Shown here one piece after another: positions 44,739 to 53,226 of a stretch of DNA of 64,000 nucleotides (the first letter of the stretch is position 1; every line of letters starts with the position of its first letter). The stretch comes from Aliiglaciecola lipolytica E3. GTDB taxonomy: Bacteria; Pseudomonadota; Gammaproteobacteria; Enterobacterales; Alteromonadaceae. The DNA lies in the NCBI RefSeq assembly GCF_000314975.1, contig NZ_BAEN01000030.1, positions 1 through 64,000 of the forward strand, in the 5' to 3' direction. Below the pieces are notes generated by a model, which worked only from the letters and a program-made list of their open reading frames with translations, was not told where the DNA came from and did not search any database. Made by a program: the position numbers and the translations under genes.

Positions 44739-45941
44739 ATGAAACTTAGTTTTAGTTCTGAAGATGAAAAGTTCCGTGCTGAGATCGCGCAATGGTTATC
44801 GGATAACTTAGTCGGGGAGTTTGAGCAACTCAAATTTCGTGGTGGACCGGGCGACGAGCATATGTTTCCTGAAGAACGTAAAAAATGGGAGCAAAAGCTT
44901 GCCCAAGGAGGATGGACTTGCGTAGGTTGGCCGACGGAATATGGTGGCCGCGGATGCTCCATTGAACAACAAGTTATCTTTAATGAAGAGTATGCACGTG
45001 CAGGCGCCCCAGGAAGAATGGGCCATATTGGTGAAGGCTTAACTGGCCCGACACTGATTGCGTTTGGAAGCGAGGAGCAAAAACAAAAATATCTGCCGGG
45101 GATCATAGCAGGCAATGACTTGTGGTGTCAGGGATACTCGGAGCCAGGAGCGGGTTCTGATTTGGCCAACGTAAGCACTAAAGCTCATTTTGATCAAGAA
45201 AAAGGCAAATGGATTATCACGGGTCAAAAAGTGTGGACTTCATTAGCGCACGAATCTGACTATATTTTTGTGCTTGCTCGAACCGATCCCGACTCAAAAG
45301 CGCATAAAGGTTTAGGTTTCTTTTTGGTAAAGATGGACCAACCGAATATAGACGTTCGCGGAATTAAGCAAATCACTGGAACATGTGAGTTTAACGAAGT
45401 GTTTTTTGACGAAGCGCAATGCGATGCTCAGGATATTGTCGGTGAACCCGGCAATGGTTGGGCAATAGCGATGGGACTGTTAGGTTTTGAAAGAGGCGTT
45501 TCTACCCTTGGTCAGCAAATGCAGTTTCAAAATGAATTAAACCAAATTATTACCGCAGCGAAAGCGAATGGTAGTCATCAAGATCCTGTTATTAGACAAC
45601 GCATTGCAGACGCCCATATTGGTTTAAAAATAATGCGTTATAACAGCATGCGAATGCTTTCTGGTGGCGGCAATAACGGCGAATTAAGGCAAGAAGCCCT
45701 AATTTACAAACTATTTTGGGCAAGCTGGCATCGTGATTTAGGTGAGCTAGCGATGGATGTATTAAAAGCCGAAGCGGAAATATTGGAGTCGGCCCCATAT
45801 AACCTTACGCGCATGCAGTCGATGTATTTGTTTGTTCGCTCAGACACCATTTATGGTGGCACCAATGAAATTCAGCGAAATATTATTGCCGAACGCGGTT
45901 TAGGTATGCCAAAAGAACAAAGGCTTATAAAAAACTCATGA
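44739..45941 (+). CDS. fadE30: Acyl-CoA dehydrogenase FadE30-like (HIP-CoA desaturation)
   Basis: 400-residue acyl-CoA dehydrogenase resembling FadE30: FRAEIAQWLSDNLVGEFEQL, GWPTEYGGRGCSIEQQVIF, WCQGYSEPGAGSDLANVST, TGQKVWTSLAHESDYIFVLA, GTCEFNEVFFDEAQ, FERGVSTLGQQ and C-terminal YGGTNEIQRNIIAERGLGMP. FadE30 makes the first desaturation of the HIP-CoA propionyl chain. The stop overlaps the next ATG. No convincing Shine-Dalgarno is visible. Confidence 0.82.
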   Translation: MKLSFSSEDEKFRAEIAQWLSDNLVGEFEQLKFRGGPGDEHMFPEERKKWEQKLAQGGWTCVGWPTEYGGRGCSIEQQVIFNEEYARAGAPGRMGHIGEGLTGPTLIAFGSEEQKQKYLPGIIAGNDLWCQGYSEPGAGSDLANVSTKAHFDQEKGKWIITGQKVWTSLAHESDYIFVLARTDPDSKAHKGLGFFLVKMDQPNIDVRGIKQITGTCEFNEVFFDEAQCDAQDIVGEPGNGWAIAMGLLGFERGVSTLGQQMQFQNELNQIITAAKANGSHQDPVIRQRIADAHIGLKIMRYNSMRMLSGGGNNGELRQEALIYKLFWASWHRDLGELAMDVLKAEAEILESAPYNLTRMQSMYLFVRSDTIYGGTNEIQRNIIAERGLGMPKEQRLIKNS

Positions 45942-47656
45942 CAGAAACGACATTACCAGAGCACTGGTTTTCAAACGTTGAGCAAGCACTCATTATTAGT
46001 AACGAAGACGATATCACATGGGATGTTGATACCGACTTAGTAGTAGTGGGATATGGCGCTGCTGGCTCATCTGCTGCTCTTGAAGCAAGCGAGAATGGCT
46101 TAAAGGTAACCGTACTTGAGCGTTTTGCCGGTGGTGGAGCCACAGTGATGAGCGGTGGTGTAGTTTATGCGGGCGGTGGTACAAGTGTGCAGCAGTCTGT
46201 TGGTGAGATTGATTCTCCACAAGCTATGTTCGATTACTTAAAGTTAGAAGTTCAAGATGTTGTGAGTGATGAAACACTCATGCGATTTTGTGAGCAAAGT
46301 GCAAGCAATATAGAGTGGCTGATGAGCCATGGCGTTAAGTTTTCGGGCCCTGTATATAAGCAAAAAACGTCTTATCCAAATGTAAAATATTTTTTATACC
46401 ATTCAGATAATTCACTGTTATCTAACTATCGGGGTATGCAGGCTCCGGCAGCTAGAGGACATAGAGGCGTAATTAAAAATGGTAATTCTGCGGTTAATCT
46501 AGGTGGTGCTCTGTTTTGGCCCATGCGTGAGTCAGCTAAAAAGCTCGGCGTATCAGTTGAAACACAAACTGAAGCTCGGCAACTAGTTGTTGATAAGCAA
46601 GGGCGCGTGCTTGGCTTAAAAGCGCTTCAGTTAGTTAATGGTAGCGATGCAGAAAAAAGGCATCAACGCTATAGTGCATGGGCAAATTACGCAGCTAAGT
46701 ACTTTCCTAATATGCTGCCTGGTGGTAAGTCTATGCGCCGATTGGCAAAGCACTTTCGCACTAAGGTCAAACAGATTGAAGAGACAGAACGAGAAATCAA
46801 ATTTTATCGCGCGCGCTCGGGCGTTGTGTTGAGTGCTGGCGGATTTATTTTTAATCGGAAAATGGTGAAACATTACTGCCCAAAATATTTAAAAGGCTTA
46901 CCTTTGGGCACGCATGCTGATGACGGCAGCGGGATTCGTTTAGGTGAAACCGCAGGTGGAGCGACTAAGCTCATGCAAAATGCTACCGCATGGCGTTTTA
47001 TTAATCCGCCGCAAGCTTGGTCTAGAGGTATGATAGTCAACCAGCAAGGTGCAAGGTTTGTAAATGAATCAAGCTATGGCGCTACTATTGGAGAGGCGAT
47101 GGTAGAGCGAAATAATGGCAAGGCCTGGCTAATTTTAGATTCGAAATTGGTCAAACAAGCATGGAGAGAAATAGCGCCCGGAAAGGTGTTGCCTTTTCAG
47201 CAAATGCTTGCGGCTTTAAATCACATTGTAGTAAAAAAGAAATTTAAAACTGTCAACGCTTTATGTGAGCATTATAAATTTGATGAGCCGACCCTCACAA
47301 AAAGCATTCAACAGTATGGTCAAATTGCCGATGGGGGTGTAATTGATGAGTTTGGTAAATCTTCTACTGATGCCAGCGTTTTAAATCCGCCTTTTCATGT
47401 TATAGATATCTCGTTAGCACAGTCATTGTTGCCATGCACAGTGTTAACTATGGGAGGCCTAGACGTCAATGAAAAAACGGGGGAGGTAGTAGATAAGAAT
47501 AAACAATCGATTAAAGGTTTGTATGCTGCGGGCCGAACAGCCGTTGGTATTCCCTCAAATTTATATATGAGTGGCCTGTCTTTAGCAGATTGTATTTTTT
47601 CAGGTCGCAGAGCCGCCAACCATGCAGCTACAGAGCGCCTGAGTAGCTCAAATTAG
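45938..47656 (+). CDS. KstD-family FAD dehydrogenase (possibly delta-4 / 5-alpha or 5-beta type)
   Basis: 572-residue FAD-dependent oxidoreductase of the fumarate reductase/KstD superfamily: VDTDLVVVGYGAAGSSAALEA, GGGATVMSGGVVYAGGGTS, VLSAGGFIFNRKMV and C-terminal SNLYMSGLSLADCIFSGR. It lacks the SYPGAGSTIGP signature of the KstD at 40122, so delta-1 activity is doubtful. Delta-4 (5-alpha or 5-beta) dehydrogenation of saturated ring-A ketones, as for TesI/AcmB, is the favoured guess. Coupled to fadE30 by ATGA. Last gene of the operon. Confidence 0.75.
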   Translation: MTETTLPEHWFSNVEQALIISNEDDITWDVDTDLVVVGYGAAGSSAALEASENGLKVTVLERFAGGGATVMSGGVVYAGGGTSVQQSVGEIDSPQAMFDYLKLEVQDVVSDETLMRFCEQSASNIEWLMSHGVKFSGPVYKQKTSYPNVKYFLYHSDNSLLSNYRGMQAPAARGHRGVIKNGNSAVNLGGALFWPMRESAKKLGVSVETQTEARQLVVDKQGRVLGLKALQLVNGSDAEKRHQRYSAWANYAAKYFPNMLPGGKSMRRLAKHFRTKVKQIEETEREIKFYRARSGVVLSAGGFIFNRKMVKHYCPKYLKGLPLGTHADDGSGIRLGETAGGATKLMQNATAWRFINPPQAWSRGMIVNQQGARFVNESSYGATIGEAMVERNNGKAWLILDSKLVKQAWREIAPGKVLPFQQMLAALNHIVVKKKFKTVNALCEHYKFDEPTLTKSIQQYGQIADGGVIDEFGKSSTDASVLNPPFHVIDISLAQSLLPCTVLTMGGLDVNEKTGEVVDKNKQSIKGLYAAGRTAVGIPSNLYMSGLSLADCIFSGRRAANHAATERLSSSN

Positions 47657-47693
47657 TGTGTTTTGACAGACGATTATGGATTTAGAATCTAAG

Positions 47694-47723
47694 GGCTTAA
47701 ACAACATCTGCGTTGTTTAAGCC
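47694..47723. terminator. Hairpin between convergent operons
   Basis: GGCTTAAACAAC and GTTGTTTAAGCC form a perfect 12-bp stem with a six-base loop (ATCTGC), lying between the KstD-like stop and the convergent SDR stop. No long T tract follows, so it may end transcripts with help from Rho or serve as an RNA-stabilising 3' end. Confidence 0.6.
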
Positions 47724-47732
47724 AGTATAGAA

Positions 47733-48530
47733 TTAAAACGAACTACGAGGCATTTCCATCGGAGTTTTGATTACCCCACCATTCACTCCATAAATCTCAC
47801 CGGTAACATAACTCGCGGCTGGTGATGCTAAAAATAATGCGCAGGCTGCCACATCTTCAGGCTGACCTAATCTGTCCATAGGTGTCTGCTTGAGCATGGC
47901 CTTTTCCAAATCTTCATTCATCACACCTGCCAATGCGTCGGTTAGGGTAGAGCCAACACTAATCGCGTTGACTCGCACTTTTGGTGCGAAGTCTTGCGCT
48001 AAATTCATCGTCATAAAGTTCATTGCTGCTTTACCAACACCGTAACTCATAAAGCCAGGCTGAGGTAAGTGGCCTGCTACCGATGATATATTGACTATCG
48101 CGCCTGTACCCGACGTTTGTACCATATGGGGGGCACATAGACGTGACATAGAAAATGCAGTCGCGGTGTTGAACTTAAAACAGGCTTCAAATTCTTCAGT
48201 GCTAGTCATTAGCGTTGGCTTAATGTCACCAGACCCGCCAACATTGTTGACCAAGATATCTAGGCGACCAAATTCGTTAAGAGTTTGTTCTACTAATGAA
48301 GCACACTGCGCTTCATCCATTACATCACATACTACTAATAAAGCGCGCTTTCCACGTTTACGAATTTCTGCTGCGGTATCTTCTAATTGAGATTGAGTGC
48401 GCGCAGTCACGACAACATCCGCGCCGGCATCGGCAAAGGCGATTGCGATAGCTGCACCAATACCGCGACCTGAGCCGGTGACGATGGCCACTTTGTTATC
48501 TAAACGAAATCTATCTAATATATTGGTCAT
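47733..48530 (-). CDS. SDR resembling 7-alpha-hydroxysteroid dehydrogenase
   Basis: 265-residue SDR with AIVTGSGRGIGAAIAIAFADAG, NNVGGSGDIKP, catalytic Ser in VNISSVAGHLPQ and Tyr-Lys in SYGVGKAAMNF. LTDALAGVMNEDLEKAML and MDRLGQPEDVAACALFLAS parallel the corresponding stretch of E. coli HdhA. A 7-alpha or other ring-hydroxyl oxidation is therefore plausible, but generic FabG-like members share these motifs. Last gene after the thiolase (11-bp gap). Confidence 0.75.
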   Translation of the reverse strand: MTNILDRFRLDNKVAIVTGSGRGIGAAIAIAFADAGADVVVTARTQSQLEDTAAEIRKRGKRALLVVCDVMDEAQCASLVEQTLNEFGRLDILVNNVGGSGDIKPTLMTSTEEFEACFKFNTATAFSMSRLCAPHMVQTSGTGAIVNISSVAGHLPQPGFMSYGVGKAAMNFMTMNLAQDFAPKVRVNAISVGSTLTDALAGVMNEDLEKAMLKQTPMDRLGQPEDVAACALFLASPAASYVTGEIYGVNGGVIKTPMEMPRSSF

Positions 48531-48541
48531 GTATTATTTCC

Positions 48542-49747
48542 CTATAAACACACTTCAAATAATCCAGCTGCGCCCATACCGCCGCCTACACACATGCTTA
48601 TTACCACATATTTTACTTTTCGGCGCTTGCCTTCAATTAATGCATGACCAACCATGCGTGATCCACTCATTCCAAACGGATGACCAATCGATATTGCTCC
48701 GCCATTCACATTCAGTTTGTCGTTATCAATATTTAAGTAATCGCGTGAATAAATGAGCTGGCATGCAAACGCTTCGTTAATTTCCCATAATCCAATGTCG
48801 CCGATTGTCAGACCGTGTTTCTTTAACAACTTAGGAATGGCATAGATGGGACCAATTCCCATTTCGTCTGGATCACAACCCGCCACTACCATGCCGCGAA
48901 AAATGCCCATTGGAGCCAGGCCTTTTTGAATAGCTAAGTCTTTCTCCATAACAACACAAGCAGAGGCACCATCCGATAACTGGCTCGCATTGCCAGCGGT
49001 TATAAATTCTCCTTGTTTAATTACTCGACCATCTTTCCAAACTGGCTCTAGGCTTTGTAGGCTTTCAAGGGTAGTGGAAGGGCGGTTACCTTCATCTTTT
49101 AATAGCTTTACGTCTTCGTAAGTGATTTCTTTAGTCTCTCTATTAAATACGGACTTTGTTGATGGCATTGGCACGATTTCATTATCAAATAAACCGTTTT
49201 CTTGCGCTGCCGCGATGCGCTGCTGAGACTGCAAGCTATATTCGTCTTGTGCTAAGCGAGAAATATTGTAACGTTTTGCGACGACTTCTGCTGTTTCAAT
49301 CATTTGCATATAAGCATGCTCAGATTTTGACAACACAGTCTTTGATACATTGCGATAAGTATTTTTATGCTTATTTTGCACCATTGAGATTGACTCAACA
49401 CCGCCCGCCACCACGGTATCCATCGCGCCGACCATAATATTATTCGCAGCAAACCCAATACTCATTAGTCCTGATGAACATTGACGGTCTAGCGTCATGC
49501 CGGGGACACTATTGGGTAAACCTGCAGCTGTAGCGGTTAACCGACCCAAGTTATAACTCTGGGTTCCTTGCTGCGCTGCGCACCCAATAATAACATCATC
49601 AACTTCTGCGCCATCTATACCGGCTCTTTTGACAGCTTGTTTCACTGCATGACCCGATAATGCTGGTGCTTCGGTGTCGTTAAATGCTCCGCGAAATGCC
49701 TTGCCCATTGGTGTGCGGGCGGTGGAAACGATTACTGCTTCACGCAT
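48542..49747 (-). CDS. Thiolase (acetyl-CoA acyltransferase type)
   Basis: 401-residue thiolase: nucleophile Cys in [17 protein letters not shown], His in [17 protein letters not shown], Cys in [13 protein letters not shown], plus [15 protein letters not shown]. More like fatty-acid or SkT-type thiolases than FadA6. It probably ends a side-chain beta-oxidation round. Its promoter region carries the palindrome 49774-49789, not the RGTCY element, indicating separate control from hsaA just upstream. Confidence 0.82.
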   Translation of the reverse strand: MREAVIVSTARTPMGKAFRGAFNDTEAPALSGHAVKQAVKRAGIDGAEVDDVIIGCAAQQGTQSYNLGRLTATAAGLPNSVPGMTLDRQCSSGLMSIGFAANNIMVGAMDTVVAGGVESISMVQNKHKNTYRNVSKTVLSKSEHAYMQMIETAEVVAKRYNISRLAQDEYSLQSQQRIAAAQENGLFDNEIVPMPSTKSVFNRETKEITYEDVKLLKDEGNRPSTTLESLQSLEPVWKDGRVIKQGEFITAGNASQLSDGASACVVMEKDLAIQKGLAPMGIFRGMVVAGCDPDEMGIGPIYAIPKLLKKHGLTIGDIGLWEINEAFACQLIYSRDYLNIDNDKLNVNGGAISIGHPFGMSGSRMVGHALIEGKRRKVKYVVISMCVGGGMGAAGLFEVCL

Positions 49748-49773
49748 AATTAATCCTTAAATTTATTAATGAG

Positions 49774-49789
49774 CACTCTAATTAGAGTG
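49774..49789. promoter_or_regulatory. Perfect 16-bp palindrome before the thiolase operon
   Basis: CACTCTAATTAGAGTG is its own reverse complement and ends 27 nt before the thiolase ATG on the minus strand, a classical repressor-operator position. Half of it recurs at 44721-44731 before fadE30. Confidence 0.5.
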
Positions 49790-49820
49790 GTAGGTAGAAC
49801 TTGATTGCGAGACAACTATT

Positions 49821-49844
49821 AAAACGGCGCCATGTTGGCGCCGT
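49821..49844 (-). terminator. Intrinsic terminator of the hsaA transcript
   Basis: ACGGCGCC and GGCGCCGT form a GC-rich 8-bp stem with a five-base loop. On the minus strand it is followed by TTTT, 20 nt after the hsaA stop. This separates hsaA from the thiolase operon. Confidence 0.8.
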
Positions 49845-49863
49845 ATTGTTGTGTTTATCCTGG

Positions 49864-51060
49864 TTAAACGAAAGCGTCTGCATTGGGGAGTCCCAGCATA
49901 ACCGCGCCATGACTACGAGCATATGTGTCTGTATTATTGGCTATGTGACCACGTGCAACATGTAAGTCGCGGAACGTACGTTCTATCGGGTTAGACTTAA
50001 ACACACCACCCGCAGCGCAGGCTCGCATAATCTCGTTTACTGCTTCAGCGCATTGCTTTGGTACTTGCGCTGCTTGAGCTCGCTGCAATAAACGTTCTTC
50101 AACGGGCATTCTTTCTCCGCTTTTAGCAAAATCTACAATGCGTTGAAAATTGCGTAATAAAACAAGCTTAAGTTGGTCAGTTGTCATCATTGCTTCAGAT
50201 ACCGCTAATTGGGAATTAACATCTTCGGCAGTTTTCGAACCATGTTTACCAACAAATGTAGCACAACGGTCCCTGAACATTTTTACAGCACCTTCAGTCG
50301 CACCGATACATCCAGTCGAAACCGCTCGTTGGAATACTTGCGTGAATGGAATTTTGTAGAGCCATCCTGGATTAGTTTGACGGCCTAAACAGCCTTCATC
50401 GCTGTGGTCATTAGTTCGATGCGTACGATATTCAGGTACAAAAGCGTCTTCCACGTGTATATCATGGCTGCCAGTAGCTCTAAGTCCTAGCACATCAAAG
50501 TTATCAACGATCTCAAAATCTTCTTTTGGCAGTAAAAATGTACAATGCTCTAAGTCGCCTGAACCGTCTTTTTTGGGTAATAAGCCTCCAAGCAATATCC
50601 AATCACAATAGATAGACCCGCTACTCCAGCTCCAATGTCCGCTGAATTTATATCCCCCTTCTACGGGCTCTGCTTTACCGGTTGGCATGTAAGTTGAAGC
50701 CGTTAATACCTTGTGGTCATCTCCCCACACATCCTGTTGTGCCTGCTCAGGAAACAATGGGAGCTGCCAGTTATGAACACCAACCACGCCATAAACCCAA
50801 GAGGTTGCCATGCAACCTTTTGCTAACTCCATTTGCACCAAATAAAATACTCTAGGATCCATTTCGTATCCACCCCAACGTTTGGGTTGCAATACTTGGA
50901 ACAATCCAGCATCTTGCATATCTTGTATTGTTTCTGGTGGAATGATACCGGCGTCTTCGGCGGCGCGCGCGCGCTCTGCAAGTTTAGGAGCAAGTTCGCG
51001 TGCGCGGTTTATTACTTCAATTGCCTCAGGGGTCAAATAGTCATCTTTTACGGTTAGCAT
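49864..51060 (-). CDS. hsaA: Flavin-dependent monooxygenase HsaA (3-HSA 4-hydroxylase)
   Basis: 398-residue group D flavin monooxygenase with acyl-CoA dehydrogenase fold. INRARELAPKLAERARAAED, FQVLQPKRWGGYEMDPRVFY, FSGHWSWSSGSIYCDWI, GLRATGSHDIHVEDAFVP and the C-terminal FKSNPIERTFRDLHVARGH are HsaA/HpaB-type marks. With FMNH2 from HsaB it hydroxylates 3-HSA to the catechol 3,4-DHSA, the HsaC substrate. ATG 51060 has GGAG 8 nt upstream; the longer frame to 51168 runs through operator site 7. Single-gene unit. Confidence 0.86.
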   Translation of the reverse strand: MLTVKDDYLTPEAIEVINRARELAPKLAERARAAEDAGIIPPETIQDMQDAGLFQVLQPKRWGGYEMDPRVFYLVQMELAKGCMATSWVYGVVGVHNWQLPLFPEQAQQDVWGDDHKVLTASTYMPTGKAEPVEGGYKFSGHWSWSSGSIYCDWILLGGLLPKKDGSGDLEHCTFLLPKEDFEIVDNFDVLGLRATGSHDIHVEDAFVPEYRTHRTNDHSDEGCLGRQTNPGWLYKIPFTQVFQRAVSTGCIGATEGAVKMFRDRCATFVGKHGSKTAEDVNSQLAVSEAMMTTDQLKLVLLRNFQRIVDFAKSGERMPVEERLLQRAQAAQVPKQCAEAVNEIMRACAAGGVFKSNPIERTFRDLHVARGHIANNTDTYARSHGAVMLGLPNADAFV

Positions 51061-51161
51061 GGTCTTATCTCCGAATTGCTTGGCTGACAGGGTCAGTGAT
51101 TTTATAAAAGGTAATAACCTTTCGTTTTCATTATGTTTACATCCAGAGCATAAGCGTTCAT

Positions 51162-51175
51162 CGTCCAATCAGACT
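51162..51175 (-). promoter_or_regulatory. Candidate steroid-regulon operator, site 7 (hsaA)
   Basis: Minus strand AGTCTGATTGGACGATG matches the consensus exactly and lies 102 nt upstream of hsaA, pointing toward it. Confidence 0.6.
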
Positions 51176-51515
51176 AAAATTAAATCGGCTGATTTTTGTG
51201 CAGCTTTTTACTAGTAAACTGGTACCTATTGTCGAGATGTAGCGCCGTCTAGGGACAGTAATTACCTCAAATTTATGAATGACGTATTTAACTAATTGTA
51301 TGTAATTTAAAGTTTACGATACTGGGTTACGAAGTTATCAATCGTGCTTTTAATCTTAATAATCAATTCGTCTTTCTAAAGTAAGTTTTAAAGAGATAAG
51401 TGTAATCACACTGCACTCACTAACACTAGTTGTTTTGAGGGATGCTATACAAACGTTTTTTAAGTCACACTAACAAACCTTATCGCACGTATATAACAAA
51501 GGCAGTAAAGCTTCG
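51176..51515. other. 340-bp divergent spacer without a gene
   Basis: AT-rich sequence between hsaA and the rightward CoA ligase. I see no open frame of interest and no second RGTCY element on the ligase side, so the ligase may not belong to that regulon. Nothing else is recognised. Confidence 0.5.
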
Positions 51516-53018
51516 ATGAAGACCATACACGACATCTTGTATACTCAAGCTAAATTAAATCCCACAAACATAGCGCTGTATTGGCAAAGTGCCTCTATTA
51601 GTTTCCTTACGCTTAGCCGTAGAGTTCAGAAATTATGTGTAGCTTTATCTGCAATTGGTAAACAGGGTAGCCGCATTGCAGTGCTGGCGTGGAACTGTCC
51701 ACAATTTATAGAGCTGATATATGCTGCGTCAGCAAGTGGTCGTGTTTTAGTACCCATCAATGCTAGATTGGCACCCGCGGAGATCGAGTATCAACTAAGA
51801 CTCAGTGGAGCCATCGCGATTTTTGGTGATAAGATATTATTATCAAAGCTACCTTCTGAATCTACCGATGAGATAGATGTCATTAGTTTTCAGAATGAAT
51901 ATGAGTCGTGGTTAATTAACTCGGACACAAAAGCCCCCTGTATCAAAATTAATGAACATGACATGGTTTGGATACTTTTCACTTCCGGGTCAACAGGAAA
52001 GCCAAAGGGCGCAGAGTTAACGCATTCATCTTTTCTAAATGCATTAAAAACGGCTTCAATTGCAAGGCCTGTGAAGCAAACTGACCGATATTTGTTTCCT
52101 TTTCCACTGTTTCATGTGGCTGCCCATAATGTTCTGTTGCAGCATCAATATGGCGCGGCTGTAGTACTAATGAAATCATTTAATGCAACGGATGCATTGT
52201 GTGCCATTCGTCAATTACAAGTTACTACCTTGTCACTTGCACCCACAATGATAGCAATGCTGCTTGAACAAGCTGATTTTCAATTTGATGATTTAGAACA
52301 TGTGCGAAGCATTGGGTACGGCGCTTCAGCTATGCCAGCAACGCTATTACAGACATTATTGAGCAACACAAATGTTGGTCTGTGCCAAGGTTATGGTATG
52401 ACGGAATTATCGGGAAACGTTGTTTTTTTAAGTGAAACAGACCATAGGTTAGCAGTTACCTCAAAACCTCAACTACTCACTTCAATTGGAAAACCAGCGG
52501 GTGAAGTGCAAGTGATGATTGTAAATGAACGCAATGTGCCTTGTTCGTTCGGAGAAGTTGGTGAAATTATTATAAAGGCCAAGCAATGCATGCGCGGATA
52601 CTACAAAAACCTGATGCTTAGTCAACAGGCTATCGTTAATGACTATTTATATACGGGTGACCTAGGTTACATTGATAAAGATGGCTACCTTTATATGGTT
52701 GATCGCAAAAAAGACATGATTGTAAGTGGTGGTGAAAATATAGCGTCTAAAGAGGTTGAGGAGGTTCTGCGAGGTCACTCTAAGATTATAGAGTGTGCTG
52801 TAATTGGTTTACCCGATGCCAAATGGGGAGAAAAAGCATGTGCTGTTGTTGTTTCAAGTGAGCCAGTAACTGATAAGGAATTATCGAGTTATTGTAAGCA
52901 AAAAATTGCATCTTATAAGACGCCTAAAAAATGGTTTCGTCTAGTTCGTCTTCCAATTAATTCTACAGGAAAGATTGATAAAAAAGCACTAAGGGAAATG
53001 TTCTGCAATCGAGCCTGA
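51516..53018 (+). CDS. Acyl-CoA synthetase (FadD-like)
   Basis: 500-residue ANL ligase. ILFTSGSTGKPKGAELTH is the P-loop, GLCQGYGMTELSG the A5 motif, LYTGDLGYIDKDGYLYMVDR and KKDMIVSGGENIASKEVEE follow, and NSTGKIDKKALR carries the catalytic Lys. The protein is short for the group. Its neighbour ETF-QO suggests use in acyl-CoA oxidation; a steroid or fatty/aromatic acid substrate is possible. The upstream region lacks the shared operator. Confidence 0.8.
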   Translation: MKTIHDILYTQAKLNPTNIALYWQSASISFLTLSRRVQKLCVALSAIGKQGSRIAVLAWNCPQFIELIYAASASGRVLVPINARLAPAEIEYQLRLSGAIAIFGDKILLSKLPSESTDEIDVISFQNEYESWLINSDTKAPCIKINEHDMVWILFTSGSTGKPKGAELTHSSFLNALKTASIARPVKQTDRYLFPFPLFHVAAHNVLLQHQYGAAVVLMKSFNATDALCAIRQLQVTTLSLAPTMIAMLLEQADFQFDDLEHVRSIGYGASAMPATLLQTLLSNTNVGLCQGYGMTELSGNVVFLSETDHRLAVTSKPQLLTSIGKPAGEVQVMIVNERNVPCSFGEVGEIIIKAKQCMRGYYKNLMLSQQAIVNDYLYTGDLGYIDKDGYLYMVDRKKDMIVSGGENIASKEVEEVLRGHSKIIECAVIGLPDAKWGEKACAVVVSSEPVTDKELSSYCKQKIASYKTPKKWFRLVRLPINSTGKIDKKALREMFCNRA

Positions 53019-53226
53019 AATCCGTATATTAAAATTAATATTAATCAAAAAATGATAGTGATAATAACCTCTGGATTTTATCCAATAACAAGCTAATAAG
53101 GCTATCGTGTGGCTAAGCTTGTTTTATAGTCCAAAAGCATCATGGAATGCCCTGTGGTTGATGTTGTAATAACGCTACGATAAAAGATTTAGCAGTACAC
53201 CGAAAGTGTGAAGAGGATTACTAATA

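Noticed and set aside
51061-51168. N-terminal extension of hsaA
   Set aside because: It would translate the promoter including part of operator site 7; ATG 51060 has a good ribosome site and gives the family length.
53128-53144. AGTCCAAAAGCATCATG before the ETF-QO gene, partly like the steroid operator
   Set aside because: Only the left half and the final triplet match; the GGACG half is lost, so it was not counted among the eight sites.
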